Both the position numbers and the translations under genes were made by a program. Positions 54,364-64,000 of a stretch of DNA of 64,000 nt are shown here, piece by piece (position 1 is the first letter of the stretch; the number at the start of each line of letters is the position of its first letter). This DNA is from Priapulus caudatus (lineage: Eukaryota; Priapulida; Priapulimorpha; Priapulimorphida; Priapulidae): positions 653,865 through 717,864 of the forward strand of contig NW_014577282.1 of the NCBI RefSeq assembly GCF_000485595.1. Reading direction: 5' to 3'. Under the pieces are notes generated by a model, which was given only the letters and a program-made list of their open reading frames with translations, had not been told where the DNA came from and searched no databases.

Positions 54364-55424
54364 TTGTTAACCGTTACTGAAACCCTAACCCTAATCCTAC
54401 AGAAGTACACAGATCGCGAGGAGGGCTCTTTTACTAGCTTCACAACAACAATGAGTGCACTCCAGGATCCACTGAAGTTTGATATTACAAAGACAGCATT
54501 TGTACCCATCCTTCCATATGTCGCAACCGAAATGGACACAATATTTACATCCATGATGAACTTTCAGGATGTCTTGAAGCAAAAGAATGCCATGTCAGGG
54601 GCATTGTGGTCTGATGAAGGGGTGTATGCAATCGCCAAGGAAATCCAGCTGTTGAAGCCAGATCAGTTTGGTAACATATTCCTTGGAATGGGACCATTTC
54701 ACATGGAGAAGATTGTCATCGCTTGCCTTGGGAAGTTTTTAGGCTGTATCGGTATTGATCTGGCTTTGATTGAGACTGAAGCCTTTGGCAAGCTTGTTGT
54801 AGAGAATAGTGTCATGACTGCAGGTCACTATTGCAAAGGCAAGGAGGCAATGAGTCTTGTATCAGAGGGGATGACAGTTCTTATGCTTGAGAAGTTTCAA
54901 CCTGACCAGGACAGTATTAGTTGTGAATTAGACCAGCAAATAGAGACCATGGAAACTAAGATGCAGCAAGCGTTAGATGTTGACCGTACAGAGTTCAGAG
55001 AGATTTGGGAAGAAAGCAAGATCTTACATGCAGACTTGAAGAAGTCGTTCACAGAATGGAAAGAAACGGCCTGTAATGAGAATGTGAGGTACTGGAGCTT
55101 GTTTCTGGATGAGCTGTATCTATCATGAGAAATCTTACACACTCTATTCGGCAAGGCGATTGGCATCCTTTCGTTTCAGCTGTGCAGAGGTGCATGCCTT
55201 TGTCCTTCGCGTTTGGCCGGACAAACTATAGCAGATGGGGTACGCTGTTCCTTGAAGATTACCTGGACATACAAAGGAAGTTCCCGGGTATCTACAGATG
55301 CTTTACAGGTGGTGGATGGGTGATGTACCACACTCTCCGACAAGGCAGTGCAGTAGGATTTGACATGGCACTCGAGAAGTGTTACATAATAAACCCGCCA
55401 AGGTTGCTGGAGGTATCATTGTGA
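54364..55424 (+). pseudogene. Element Y protein, N-terminal part
   Basis: The frame 54364-55128 (254 codons) reads FDITKTAFVPILPYVATEMD, LKPDQFGNIFLGMGPFHMEK and IACLGKFLGCIGIDLALIET, then a Glu/Lys-rich stretch and ENVRYWSLFLDELY. It continues after a frame change at 55125-55424 with HPFVSAVQRCMPLSFAFGRT, NYSRWGTLFLEDYLD and FTGGGWVMYHT. This block is seen in many large, poorly described invertebrate transposon-like proteins. No classic DDE motif could be pinned down by eye. The start codon is uncertain. Confidence 0.5.
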
Positions 55425-56290
55425 TGACTAGACAGAAAGAAGCAGTAGCATTATGGAATCTCCTAAAGCATGAGAAAGATCTTCATGTGGCGCAGCTGCT
55501 GGAAGGGTGTAACTTGGGAGACAAAGATGACAGTGAACTGAGCCTACACAATGAGTTCAATCCAAGTTCTACGAAGATTGGCCATGTTCGTGCGAATATG
55601 CTTCTGGATTACATAAAATCTATCAACAATCCGTTCGGCGCTGGAATCAGACTTCAGAACATCTCTACTGGAGCTGACATACCCCAGGAGGTTGTTGACG
55701 GATTACTTGAATGCCTGGAAATTGGTGATAAGAGTTATCGAGAGTCTGTTGAAATCAGATTTCAGGATAATGAGAAGCACCTACCTGATACAATCCCTAC
55801 CAACCGCAAGACTGTTTTCGTGAAACATACTTCTACTCCGTCCACAGCGAAGAAATCGATGGCGAAAAAGGATGCTGCAGAAACGATTAGGTACATTGAC
55901 TATGCTAGAGAAAAAGGGTACAGCATGCTAGAACTCCTGAAGTATGAATTGACCAGCACATCCCAGTTCCTCACCACTGAATGTAAAGATGGCATCAAAT
56001 TGAAGAAGCCTGATAAAGCCTCCTTAGCCAGGGAACTTGTCAGTCAACTTCCACAGGAGACGAGGAATGTAAAGAGTGACGCTCAAATGACAATAGTGGA
56101 CTTCATGGCACTTGTGTATAAACTACCGATGAAAAAGATGGGCCTTCACACATTCGGGGAATTGGCTGAGAGTCTTTCCATCAGCGTTCTCGCTACAGGC
56201 TCCGAGTCCACAAGAATAGATATGATTTTTTATGTTTATCAAAAATCATCAATCAAGCAAATGGAACGGGCACAGAGAAGTTCTTCATAA
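55379..56290 (+). pseudogene. Element Y protein, middle part
   Basis: The frame of 303 codons is in a different frame from its neighbours. It has ALWNLLKHEKDLHVAQLLEG, FNPSSTKIGHVRANMLLDYI, FGAGIRLQNISTGADIPQEV and MTIVDFMALVYKLPMKKMG with HTFGELAESL. The family is recognised only as that of the flanking pieces. The frame closes at 56288-56290, and the reading goes on in another frame to about 56400. Confidence 0.5.
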
Positions 56291-56401
56291 CAAATCACTA
56301 TCACCATTAGGTCTGACAATCAGAAACTCCCTGTCGATCTTGATATGTTCTGGAGCTCAATGTTGCACAAAGTTCGGTTGCAAGAGTATGTCTTCAAGTG
56401 A

Positions 56402-57209
56402 ATGCTGCAGAATGTCGAGTCAGACAAGGATATCTTCTTTGGAGGTGAATGCAGGAAATTGTTAGCTGGCACTGAAACACAGATCGCAGAGCTCTCAAGC
56501 AACCAAGAAGAAGCCGACGACAGAATCATGTTCCATATTAATGATGGTGTTGTGAAACATGGGGTTCAATCAGTCTTGGTTGACTCACCTGACACAGATG
56601 TCTTTGTCAACCTCATCTTCCACTTCAACAAAACCTGGCAACTACAAAAGCTGTACGTGAAGCTTGGTAACCGGAAAACAAAGAAAACTGTACCAGTCCA
56701 CCTGTTGGTTGATCAACTGGACAACGGTTTGGTGTCGTGTCCCCCAGCCACTCATGCTCTCAGCGGTTGCGACAGTACCAGCAAGGTGGGTCCAAGCTGT
56801 CTGGCTGAAGATCTCATTGGATCTCTCCCTACTGGAACGGTTTGGTCGTAGAAGAACTGTCACCACAGATAACAAGCAATGCTGAAAAGTGCCTTGTGTC
56901 TTGCGATTAAAGAAGACAGACTGTTCCACTTTCTATGAATATCGATGGGAGCAGTACCACAACTCCAAGAAAGAACTGGACTTCAACCAGCTTGTGTGCT
57001 GTTCATCAACGCTAACGAGAACACATTAAGCGAGCATATCTGCCAGTGTAAGATGTGGTTGCAAGCCCAATCCTGCCAGTCACCAACCAGATCCACTCCA
57101 GTATGGATATTGAAGCAACGAGTTGGTATACACCCAGTGATACTGACAGTATCGTGCAGGGACGATGACCTGCCCCCTCCATGCAAATGCCCAACATTAA
57201 TGTATGAGT
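56402..57209 (+). pseudogene. Element Y protein, PIN/XPG-nuclease-like C-terminal part
   Basis: The frame 56402-56851 carries SNQEEADDRIMFHINDGVVK, VLVDSPDTDVFVNLIFHF and THALSGCDSTSKVG. The acidic series E-A-D...D-T-D...G-C-D is spaced as in FEN1/XPG-type (PIN-like) nucleases, where these residues bind the metal ions. After frameshifts it ends with REH/SEH...CKMWLQA and a Cys-rich tail (PPPCKCP). The second copy at 62803-63376 keeps the tail in one frame. The nuclease role is inferred from motif pattern alone. Confidence 0.55.
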
Positions 57210-57534
57210 AACAAAACGCGCACTTGCAGAGAAAGGAACATAAATGTGCAATTGCAATTATCTTAAAAACCATTGACTTTTGTATATGAAAATGTATTAC
57301 TGACCCCATAATGGGGCTATTGCGCACATTTGAGTGGTCGGGCAACCTCCTAGGTCCAACGGTTCTGTAGTACAGTCACGGTGGATGGTTGTACTTCGCT
57401 CGAAAAGGGCGTGGCCAAAAGATATTTCGCCGTCAGTGGGAAAGTGTTACCACCAAATATTGGTTCCTGGACCTTCAATTAGTGGATCTTTAAGAGTTAG
57501 GACATAAATTTGCATACTAACCACATGAGGCTAC

Positions 57535-57739
57535 TCTAGTAATATGTATTTCTATTAGTGTTTAACCATTATTTGCCAGTGGTGTAATTACAGAGCTGCC
57601 ATTGTATGCGCAAGTGCTCAGGTGTGTAATCTTGTATGTTTTAGATTCACCATATGCGTAGCATCGCTGTATGCGTAATGGACAGATGCAATAAAGATTA
57701 AGAAGCACAGAAGCGTTCTTTCTCATTCCGTACACAACA
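57535..57739 (+). repeat. BEL2 5' LTR, second part
   Basis: Runs from TCTAGTAATATG to TACACAACA, with AATAAAGATTAAG near the end. It matches 63645-63847. Confidence 0.85.
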
Positions 57740-58009
57740 GTGAATGAACTACACCAACAGTAAGCTGTTGACAGTATTGTATAGGTGTCGTCTACAGCAT
57801 GGCGGACCCACTCAAGCTTCGCGGCCAGCGGAAGAGTGTAGTCGTCAGGCACTTGAACTTTCAAGCAACATGACAAGCCAAGTCTGCTTAACCTGATTAG
57901 CATTCCCAGGTAGAGATAGAGAGTGTTCACTGGGGATCCGCTGCAGTATCAGACATTTTAGGCAATATTTGACGAGGCGTGCATAATAATGCTCCGATGG
58001 TCAAGCCAC

Positions 58010-58440
58010 GACTGGACGAGGCTGCTTCAGTACACCGGTGGGCCTGCTAAGACGCTATTCGGAATTGTGCACTGATACTGTTTAGGTTAATGATACTGAC
58101 GGTTTAACAACCCCACCACATCTCACAAAGCATTCAGAACGCTGACCAGTGATCGTACCTTGTCCATGGCGTCAGAAATCCAGCATGTGGCAGACGAGAT
58201 TGTGTCAGCGGAGTAGCTCTGAAGGAGCTGGGGAATGCTATCAGAGATAGACTCTCAGATAGGCTTAATCCCCCCCAAATAATTCCAGCGCAGGCACTAG
58301 CTTCATTTAAAGCCCAGTGGCGCAGGAAGGCCTTGCAAATGAAGCTAGAGACTGATGACTATCCAGTTTTTAATGACTTTGCGGACTTTATGAGGCGTGT
58401 CACCCTCGAGATGAATGACCCATTGTATGGGGATTAGTCA
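58010..58440 (+). pseudogene. gag: BEL2 Gag (BEL/Pao capsid) remnant
   Basis: Fragments in changing frames: LLQYTGGPAKTLFG, NPTTSHKAFRTLTSDRTLS, then ALKELGNAIRDRLSDRLNPP with FKAQWRRKALQMKLETDDYP and FMRRVTLEMNDPLYG. This matches the second half of a BEL/Pao DUF1759-type Gag (LVQYT.G.A..LI..C; L......F..F...V....N.P.YG). The N-terminal half and coiled coil are missing: only 270 bp separate the LTR end from the first match. Confidence 0.6.
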
Positions 58441-58506
58441 GGTTACCAAACTCCTAGAGGAGTTGGTAGTAAAGTAAATTCTAGTCGGAACAATAGAAGG
58501 TCACTA

Positions 58507-59646
58507 GTGGCCCAGGCCGAGGTAACTGGAGCAGGGCCATCGCCCTCACCTTGCGTTTCCTGTGGGTACACATCTCACCCGCTGCACCAGTGTGAAGACT
58601 TTAAGTGGTTGTCACCAAGAATGAGATTTGCCTTGGTTGTGAAAAATAGATTGTGTTTTGTATGCTTCTCGCCCAAACATAGGGCACCGGCGTGTAAGAT
58701 GACACCCACGAGTCAAGTTCATGGGTGCAAAAGGAAGCACTCAAAGCTTCTGCACTTCGATAGTACTAGCACTGATGTTTGTTCAGATGTGGGTAATGAT
58801 AGTGTTGCCAAAAAAGTGGTCAGTAACGTATTTGGGGGTACTGGTGTGAGTGTATACATACCAATGGTGCCGGTGATTGTCAATGACAAGGATTGTACTT
58901 GGGCCCTTCTGGACTCCGGGTCTACTGATAGTTTTGTTTCAGCCAAATTAACCCAAGACTTGCGGCTCAAGGGCTCCGGTGTAAGCTGCCACCTGAGCAC
59001 TTTAGGGAGTAGCCGAGATGTTAAATCTACCCTGGTATCAGTAGACATCACGTCTTCAGAAGGTCAGGTGATAGCATTAAAGAATGTTCAAGCTGAAGTG
59101 CTCATTGGCATGGATAACGCTCACCTGCTTATGCCACTGGAGGTTGCATCTAGTGATAAACCCTCTGAGCCGTTCGCAACCCGAACCAAGTTGGGTTGGT
59201 CACTGAGTGGTCCTGCAGGGGGCAGGCGAAACCGGCCTGTGGTTTCCCATTGTATCAGTGTGGAGCGTCAGATCGACAAATTATGGGAGATGGAGGCCCA
59301 CGATGAAGACATCCAGGTCATGTCACATGATGACAAGCGAGTGATTGACCTATGGGACAGGGAAGTATTTCGCGAGAATGGGCATTACGTATTGCCGGTA
59401 CCGTGGCGGGATGGCAAGCCTAGCCTGCCAAATAACAGGTCCATGGCCACGAGTAGACTAGAAAACCTTCGCTGTAAGCTACTGAAGACGGAAATGTTGG
59501 AGGTCTATGCAGGCAACATTGAGAGTCTAGTGAGAGAGGGCTACGCGGAACGTGTACCCGAAGCCGACCTAATGAGAGATGATGGGGGTGTGTGGTACCT
59601 TCCACATCATGCTGTAGTCAGCGAGGCCAAGCCGCGTGGTCTTTGA
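58507..59646 (+). pseudogene. BEL2 zinc knuckles and aspartic protease
   Basis: The 379-codon open frame has two perfect CX2CX4HX4C knuckles near residues 17-30 (CVSCGYTSHPLHQC) and 51-64 (CFVCFSPKHRAPAC). The protease active site CTWALLDSGSTDSFVSAKLT is at about residues 134-153. RTKLGWSLSGPAGG follows at about residue 225, then the RT N-terminal region (MEAHDEDIQVMSHDDKRVID; WDREVFRENGHYVLPVPWRD; VREGYAERVPEADL). It ends by a frameshift at about 59640; the RT continues in the next frame. Confidence 0.85.
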
Positions 59647-60835
59647 TTGTGCCTCAAAAAAGGATGGCGTGAGCCTAAACAGCCAATGTTTGCAAGGACC
59701 GGATTTGAATAACAAGCTCCTTCATGTGTTGCTTCGGTTCCGTCAGCATAAGTACGCCATTATGGCAGATATCGAAGCCATGTACCTTCAGGTAAAGATC
59801 CCGCTGGGAGACAGGGATGCGTTGAGGTTCTTGTGGTATGAGAACGGTGCCACAGTGGAATTTAGGATGACGTCACACCTCTTTGGGGGTGTATGGTGTG
59901 CAAGCAGTAGCACCTTTGCCCTCCGGAAAACTATTGAAGATTCTCCCGTCAGTGAAGACATCAGGGACCCTGTTCGTCACTCGTTCTATGTAGAAGACAT
60001 GTTAAAGTCTGTCGAGACCAAAGAAGAAGCTGTCCAAATCATGCAGGGGACAAAGCAAGCGCTCGTGCTGGGAGGATTTAATTTGACGAAATTTGTGGTC
60101 AATGACGTCGAGCTCCTACAAAGTGTGGATGTCAAGGATAGAGCGAAAGAAGTCAAGGAAATTACAGCAAGCATGGGCAGCAAGGCCCTTGGAGTCAAGT
60201 GGGAGGTCATGAATGACTGCTGCTACTTTGTCAGTAAGGACACAGAAACACGAGTCATCATGAAGAGACTCATGCTGAGTCAGTTGTCATCGACGTATGA
60301 TCCACTTGGTTTGGTTTCACCCATCATCTCCCAATGGAAAATATTATTCCAGGAAGTCACTAAGCTCAAGCTGCCCTGGGATATGACAGTCCCTCCTAGT
60401 ATTAGTCAAAGATGGATTGCCTGGTTAGCATCCTTAGCAGATGTTCCCAAACTCAAGTTTCCGAGGTGTGTCATTCCAGACGGGTTCGGGGAAAGTGCGA
60501 TGGAGTTGCACCACTTTAGTGACGCCAGCGAAATAGGGTATGGAGCCTGTTCCTACCTAAGAATGATAAATCAAGCAGGGGAAGTCCATGTTGTCCTGCT
60601 AGCCAGCAAGGCTAGTGTAGCACCAGTCAAGAAGATCACCCTTCCCATACTAGAACTTTCTGCTGCTGTGGTGGGGGCCAAGCTTGAATGCATCATCAGG
60701 AGAGAAATAGAGGTGCCACTGCTTAGGTCAACCTTCTGGACAGACAGCCGTATTACCTTGGCCTATATCCAGAATGATGCCAAGAGATTCAAGACGTTTG
60801 TCGCAAATAGTGTCGCTCATCAGGCAACACAGTGA
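59636..60835 (+). pseudogene. BEL2 reverse transcriptase and RNase H
   Basis: The 399-codon frame reads [20 protein letters not shown] and [65 protein letters not shown] and the catalytic box [10 protein letters not shown] at 59984-60007. The usual YVDD is YVED (GAA at 59993-59995). Then [20 protein letters not shown]; the RNase H part has [39 protein letters not shown] and [15 protein letters not shown] frameshift near 60815 leads to [20 protein letters not shown] in the next frame, ending with a TGA at 60966-60968. Confidence 0.85.
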
Positions 60836-60968
60836 TCCAGATCAATGGCGCCACGTAAAGGGAAAGGAAAACCCTGCGGACGTATTGTCACGTGGGTGTA
60901 GTGCCGAGTCTGTTCCTCAATCTTGGTTCTGTGGCCCAAGCTTCCTCAGGGAGTACAAGAGCACCTGA

Positions 60969-62120
60969 CCACCGGATGTGCGGACATCCGTTGATCTGAT
61001 GGAGGCAGATGCCGAAGTGAAAAGGGATGTTTCTGTGGCAGTTGCAAGCACCGCAAATGCAGTCCGGCATCCTATGGAAGCCCTGATTGAACATTATTCT
61101 AGTTTCTACAAACTGAAGAAGGGCCTGAGCTGGCTCATGCGAGTGAGAGAGTTTCTGCAGGGCTCGGGGGACAAGTCTAAGTTAGCCGGTCACATAACCG
61201 CATCGGAGTTAGCTCGAGCTGAGGAGCAAGTAGTTCGCTATGCACAGGGCCAAACTTGCAAGTCCGAGATCGCAGCGCTGATGGAACGAGGCGCGGTGGC
61301 TACTTCCAGTCCCGTGAGGAAACTGAATCCTATTCTCAATTCAAGTGGGATATTAGTGGTAAGAGGGAGGCTAAAGCATGCCAGGATGGGTTACGAGGCT
61401 AAGCACCCCGTCATCCTGTCGTCGGCTCATAAAGTATCCAAGATGATTGCCAAAGAGTGTCATGATGCCGCTCATTTAGGAACCGAGTGGTCGCTGAGTC
61501 GACTCAGGCGCAAGTATTGGATCGTACGAGCCAGAAGCCTACTGAAGGAAATAAAGCATGCATGTGTCGTATGTAAGAAGTTTTATGCACCAACACACCA
61601 TCAGAAGATGGCTGATCTTCCTCCGGAGCGTGGTGAACCAGGCAGCCCTTGCTTTTCCTGTGTTGGGGTGGACATATTTGGCCCTTTCTACGTGAAATTA
61701 GGGCATTCGGAAGTAAAAAGGTATGGTTGCTTGTACACATGCCTCACTGTGAGAGCAGTGCACATCGAAGTGTTGAATAGCCTAGAGACGGATGCCTTCT
61801 TAGCTGGGTTCTTCCGATTCATAGCACGTCGTGGCTGCCCTGTTAAAGTATTCTCAGACAATGGGACCAATCTGGTGGGAGCGCACAATGAGTTGTCCCG
61901 TAGCTTGCGTCAATTGGACCAGGGGCACATCATTCGATCGGCTCGCAGGCGTGGAGTTGAGTGGAAGTTTAATACGCGACTCGCGTCCCATCATGGAGGC
62001 ATATGGGAGAGGATGATACGCACAGTGCGCCGGGTATTGTGCGCAATTCTGGACCGGAATGCCAGATTGACTGATGATGTGTTGTGCACAGTTACGTGTG
62101 ATGCTGAGAATCTGGTAAAC
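60969..62120 (+). pseudogene. BEL2 integrase, DDE residues intact
   Basis: The open frame has FYKLKKGLSWLMRVREFLQG, then the zinc-binding part (AKECHDAAHLGTEWSLSRLR; ARSLLKEIKHACVVCKKF), and the core with CVGVDIFGPFYVKLGHSEVK (first Asp), VKVFSDNGTNLVGAHNELSR (second Asp) and SHHGGIWERMIRTVRRVL (Glu). All three catalytic positions are kept. The frame is lost near 62090 in LCTVTCDAENLVN, where the C-terminal region continues in another frame. Confidence 0.85.
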
Positions 62121-62557
62121 GCCGACCAATCACTAAGTGTAGTGAGGACCCAGATGACGATGAACCCCTTACGCCCAATCACTTGCTGCTGCTGCACAAC
62201 AACACGTCATTGTCTTGGGGTACGTTCTTCTCACGGGACATGTATCGGAAGCATTGGCGGTACTCCCAGTGCCTTGCCGATCTGTTTTGGAAGAGGTGGC
62301 TCCTAGAGTACCTCCCGCAACTGCAGGGGCGCCCAAGATGGCAGAAAGAGAAGCTGAATCTTCGAGTGGGTGATATCGTGCTGATCAAAGAGGAAGATGC
62401 ACCTCGAGGAGCATGGCCCCTAGGGTTAGTTGTGGAAGTGAAACGTGGCGCAGATGACTTGGTTCGGAGCGTTCGACTCAGAATGAAGTCCACTCATTTG
62501 TGGAGGCCAATCACCAAGCTGGTGCCATTGGAAGAGTCTCTGGCTGGTGATCAGTGA
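62121..62557 (+). pseudogene. BEL2 integrase C-terminal (DUF5641-like) region
   Basis: The frame 62183-62557 reads WRYSQCLADLFWKRWLLEYL with PQLQGRPRWQ, then NLRVGDIVLIKEEDAPRGAW and PLGLVVEVKRGADDLVRSVR. This is the SH3-like tail domain that ends BEL/Pao Pol proteins. A purine stretch, AAGGAGGGGG (62588-62597), follows just before the 3' LTR and is the probable polypurine tract. Confidence 0.85.
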
Positions 62558-62599
62558 TGTGACGTTAGGTTGAATCTAGGTAAATTCAAGGAGGGGGTG

Positions 62600-63847
62600 T
62601 GTTACCGCCAGTTTAGCCTGTTGGTAATAGTAGTTGGAATTTCTAATAATTTAGGGATCTAAATGTTAATTTGACCTGTACCGAGCAACTTATGATACAG
62701 TGGCTTCACCTATGGGGATTCCTAGCCAGGACTGGTCGGTGCTGCCACCTGGTGGATTAGGTGTTAATCGATATAGAAGATCGCAAGATTGCAGGAGAGA
62801 AAGTTGGTTGATCAACTGGACAACGGTTTGGTGTTGTGTCTCCCAGCCATTCATGCTCTCAGCGGTTGCGACAGTACCAGCAAGGTGGGTCCAAAGCTGT
62901 CTGGCCTGAAATCATCCATGGATCTCTCCCTACTGGAAGGGTTTGGTGTAGAAGAACTGTCACCACAGATAACAAGCAATGCTGAAAAGTGCCTTGTGTC
63001 TGGATTAAAGAAGACAGACTGTTCCACTTTCTATGAATATCGATGGGAGCAGTACCACAACTCCAAGAAAGAACTGGACTTCAACCAGCTTGTGTGCTGT
63101 TCATCAACGCTACGAGAACACATTAAGCGAGCATATCTGCAGTGTAAGATGTGGTTGCAAGCCCCAACTCCTGCAGTCACCAAACCAGATCCACTCCAGT
63201 ATGGATATGAAGCAACGGATGTTGGTATAACACCAGTGATACTGCCAGTATCGTGCAGGGACGATGACCTGCCCCCTCCATGCAAATGCCCAACATTATG
63301 TATGAGTAACAAAACGCGCACTTGCAGAGAAAGGAACATAAAATGTGCAATTGGCAATTATCTTAAAAACCATTGACTTTTGGATATGAAAATGTATTAC
63401 TGACCCCCCATAATGGGGCTATTGCGCACATTTTGAGTGGTCGGGCAACCTCCTAGGTCCAACGGTTCTGTAGATACAGTCACGGTGGATGGTTGTACTT
63501 CGCTCGAAAAGGGCGCGGCCCAAAAAGATATTTCGCCGTCAGTGGGAAATGTGTTACCAACCAAATATTGTTCCTGGACCTTCAATTAGTGGATTCTTGA
63601 AGAGTTTAGGACATAAATTTGCATACTAAACCACCATGAGCTACTCTAGTAATATGTATTTCTATTAGTGTTTAACCATTATTTGCAGTGGTGTAATTAC
63701 AGAGCTGCCATTGTATGCGCAAGTCTCAGTGTGGTAATCTTGTATGTTTTAGATTCACCATATGCGTAGCATCGCTGTATGCGTAATGACAGATGCAATA
63801 AAGATTAAGAAGCAACAGAAGCGTTCTTTCTCATTCCGTACACAACA
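62600..63847 (+). repeat. BEL2 3' LTR, containing a truncated copy of element Y
   Basis: 62600-62802 matches the start of the 5' LTR. At about 62803 the sequence jumps to element Y sequence equivalent to about 56706 onward, reaches the Y right TIR and its end at 63644 (CCATGAGCTAC), then TCTA and the LTR tail 63645-63847, ending ACACAACA. So the same Y insertion, at the same point, is present in both LTRs, and the 3' copy later lost about 3.2 kb (rest of LTR part one plus the left three quarters of Y). Confidence 0.85.
62803..63376 (+). pseudogene. Element Y protein, C-terminal end, copy 2
   Basis: The open frame (62789-63376) has LPAIHALSGCDSTSKVG, FYEYRWEQYHNSKKELDFN, LREHIKRAYLQCKMWLQAP and a Cys-rich tail (PPPCKCPTLCMSNKTRTCRE). 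It keeps one frame where copy 1 has several frameshifts, so it shows the natural C-terminus. The first 20 residues are read from LTR and junction sequence. The Cys cluster may bind zinc. Confidence 0.6.
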
Positions 63848-64000
63848 AATTTTATCCACATGCGGAAATCTGCGTACTCCTTTAAATACAAAAATGTCTT
63901 AATCACACCAAATACCAGAACTGTGACATATGGGACAAATAGCTTTAGAACATTAGCTGCTAATTAAGGTGTGAAACAGTCTGCCAGAAAATGCCAGACA
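63848..64000. other. Right flank of BEL2
   Basis: AT-rich sequence unlike the gypsy gag on the left flank of BEL2. Nothing recognised. Confidence 0.5.

Larger units (their letters stand above)
54008..57534 (+). mobile_element. DNA transposon Y, copy 1 (3.5 kb, about 300-bp TIRs)
   Basis: 54008-54307 and about 57242-57534 are inverted copies, with outer ends GTAGCTCATGG... and ...CCACATGAGGCTAC. TCTA stands on both sides (54004-54007 and 57535-57538), a 4-bp target duplication. The element encodes one protein on the plus strand in several frames (54364-57200). The nuclease-like motifs, long TIRs and 4-bp duplication recall Academ-type transposons, but this is inference. A partial second copy is at 62803-63644. 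Confidence 0.85.

Noticed and set aside
1-64000. CRISPR arrays, bacterial operons, rRNA genes
   Set aside because: None seen; the short-period arrays have no unique spacers of constant size and the gene content is eukaryotic.

Overview
The window looks like intron-rich, AT-rich genomic DNA from an invertebrate animal. No species can be named. The evidence is a split metazoan CYLD-type gene, several BEL/Pao elements (a group missing from mammals and birds), Ty3/gypsy, Ty1/copia and LINE elements, PIF/Harbinger and TTAA-target DNA transposons, a THAP exon and a P2X7 ballast-domain exon. No bacterial-type operons, rRNA genes or CRISPR arrays are seen.

One host gene can be supported. It lies on the minus strand and runs through most of the window: a CYLD-like deubiquitinase in at least six exons (49595-49756, 48978-49104, 11149-11336, 10040-10184, 9728-9898, 1173-1378). 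These give CAP-Gly 1 (two exons), CAP-Gly 2 (two exons), a coiled linker, and the first half of CAP-Gly 3. Every splice phase agrees. The catalytic USP part would lie off the left edge. The intron between CAP-Gly 1 and CAP-Gly 2 is about 37.6 kb and is filled with transposons.

Layout, left to right. 2.5-8.3 kb: a decayed plus-strand Ty3/gypsy element broken by a second retroelement fragment and a 150-bp tandem array. 8.98-14.6 kb: four inverted-repeat DNA elements, one of which (12151-13120, TTAA target) carries a P2X7 ballast exon and one of which is a PIF/Harbinger remnant. 14.7-15.6 kb: a two-exon THAP pseudogene. 18.06-43.70 kb: a Russian doll. A TTAA element (X1) was split by a BEL/Pao element (BEL1, 18773-43562), which itself received an env-bearing gypsy element (21875-31309), a second X copy (31689-32538), a minus-strand copia element (34090-37393) and, inside its 3' LTR, a LINE. 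45.1 kb: a tRNA-headed SINE candidate. 46.2-48.8 kb: a 2.6-kb inverted structure with GGACAATTA arrays at both ends and a purine-rich then pyrimidine-rich core.

To the right of the first CAP-Gly exons, 50.5-51.0 kb holds a minus-strand gypsy fragment, 51.28-51.55 kb a minisatellite, and 51.56-53.31 kb a gypsy LTR, PBS and gag. A second BEL/Pao element (BEL2, 53309-63847) was inserted in that gag. Both LTRs of BEL2 contain the same DNA transposon (element Y, 3.5 kb, about 300-bp TIRs, 4-bp target duplication), whose protein has a PIN/XPG-nuclease-like EAD...DTD...GCD motif series.

All mobile-element coding regions carry frameshifts, stops or deletions, so none appears autonomous as it stands. 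BEL2 is the best preserved. Family names come from motif recognition by eye, not from database searches.
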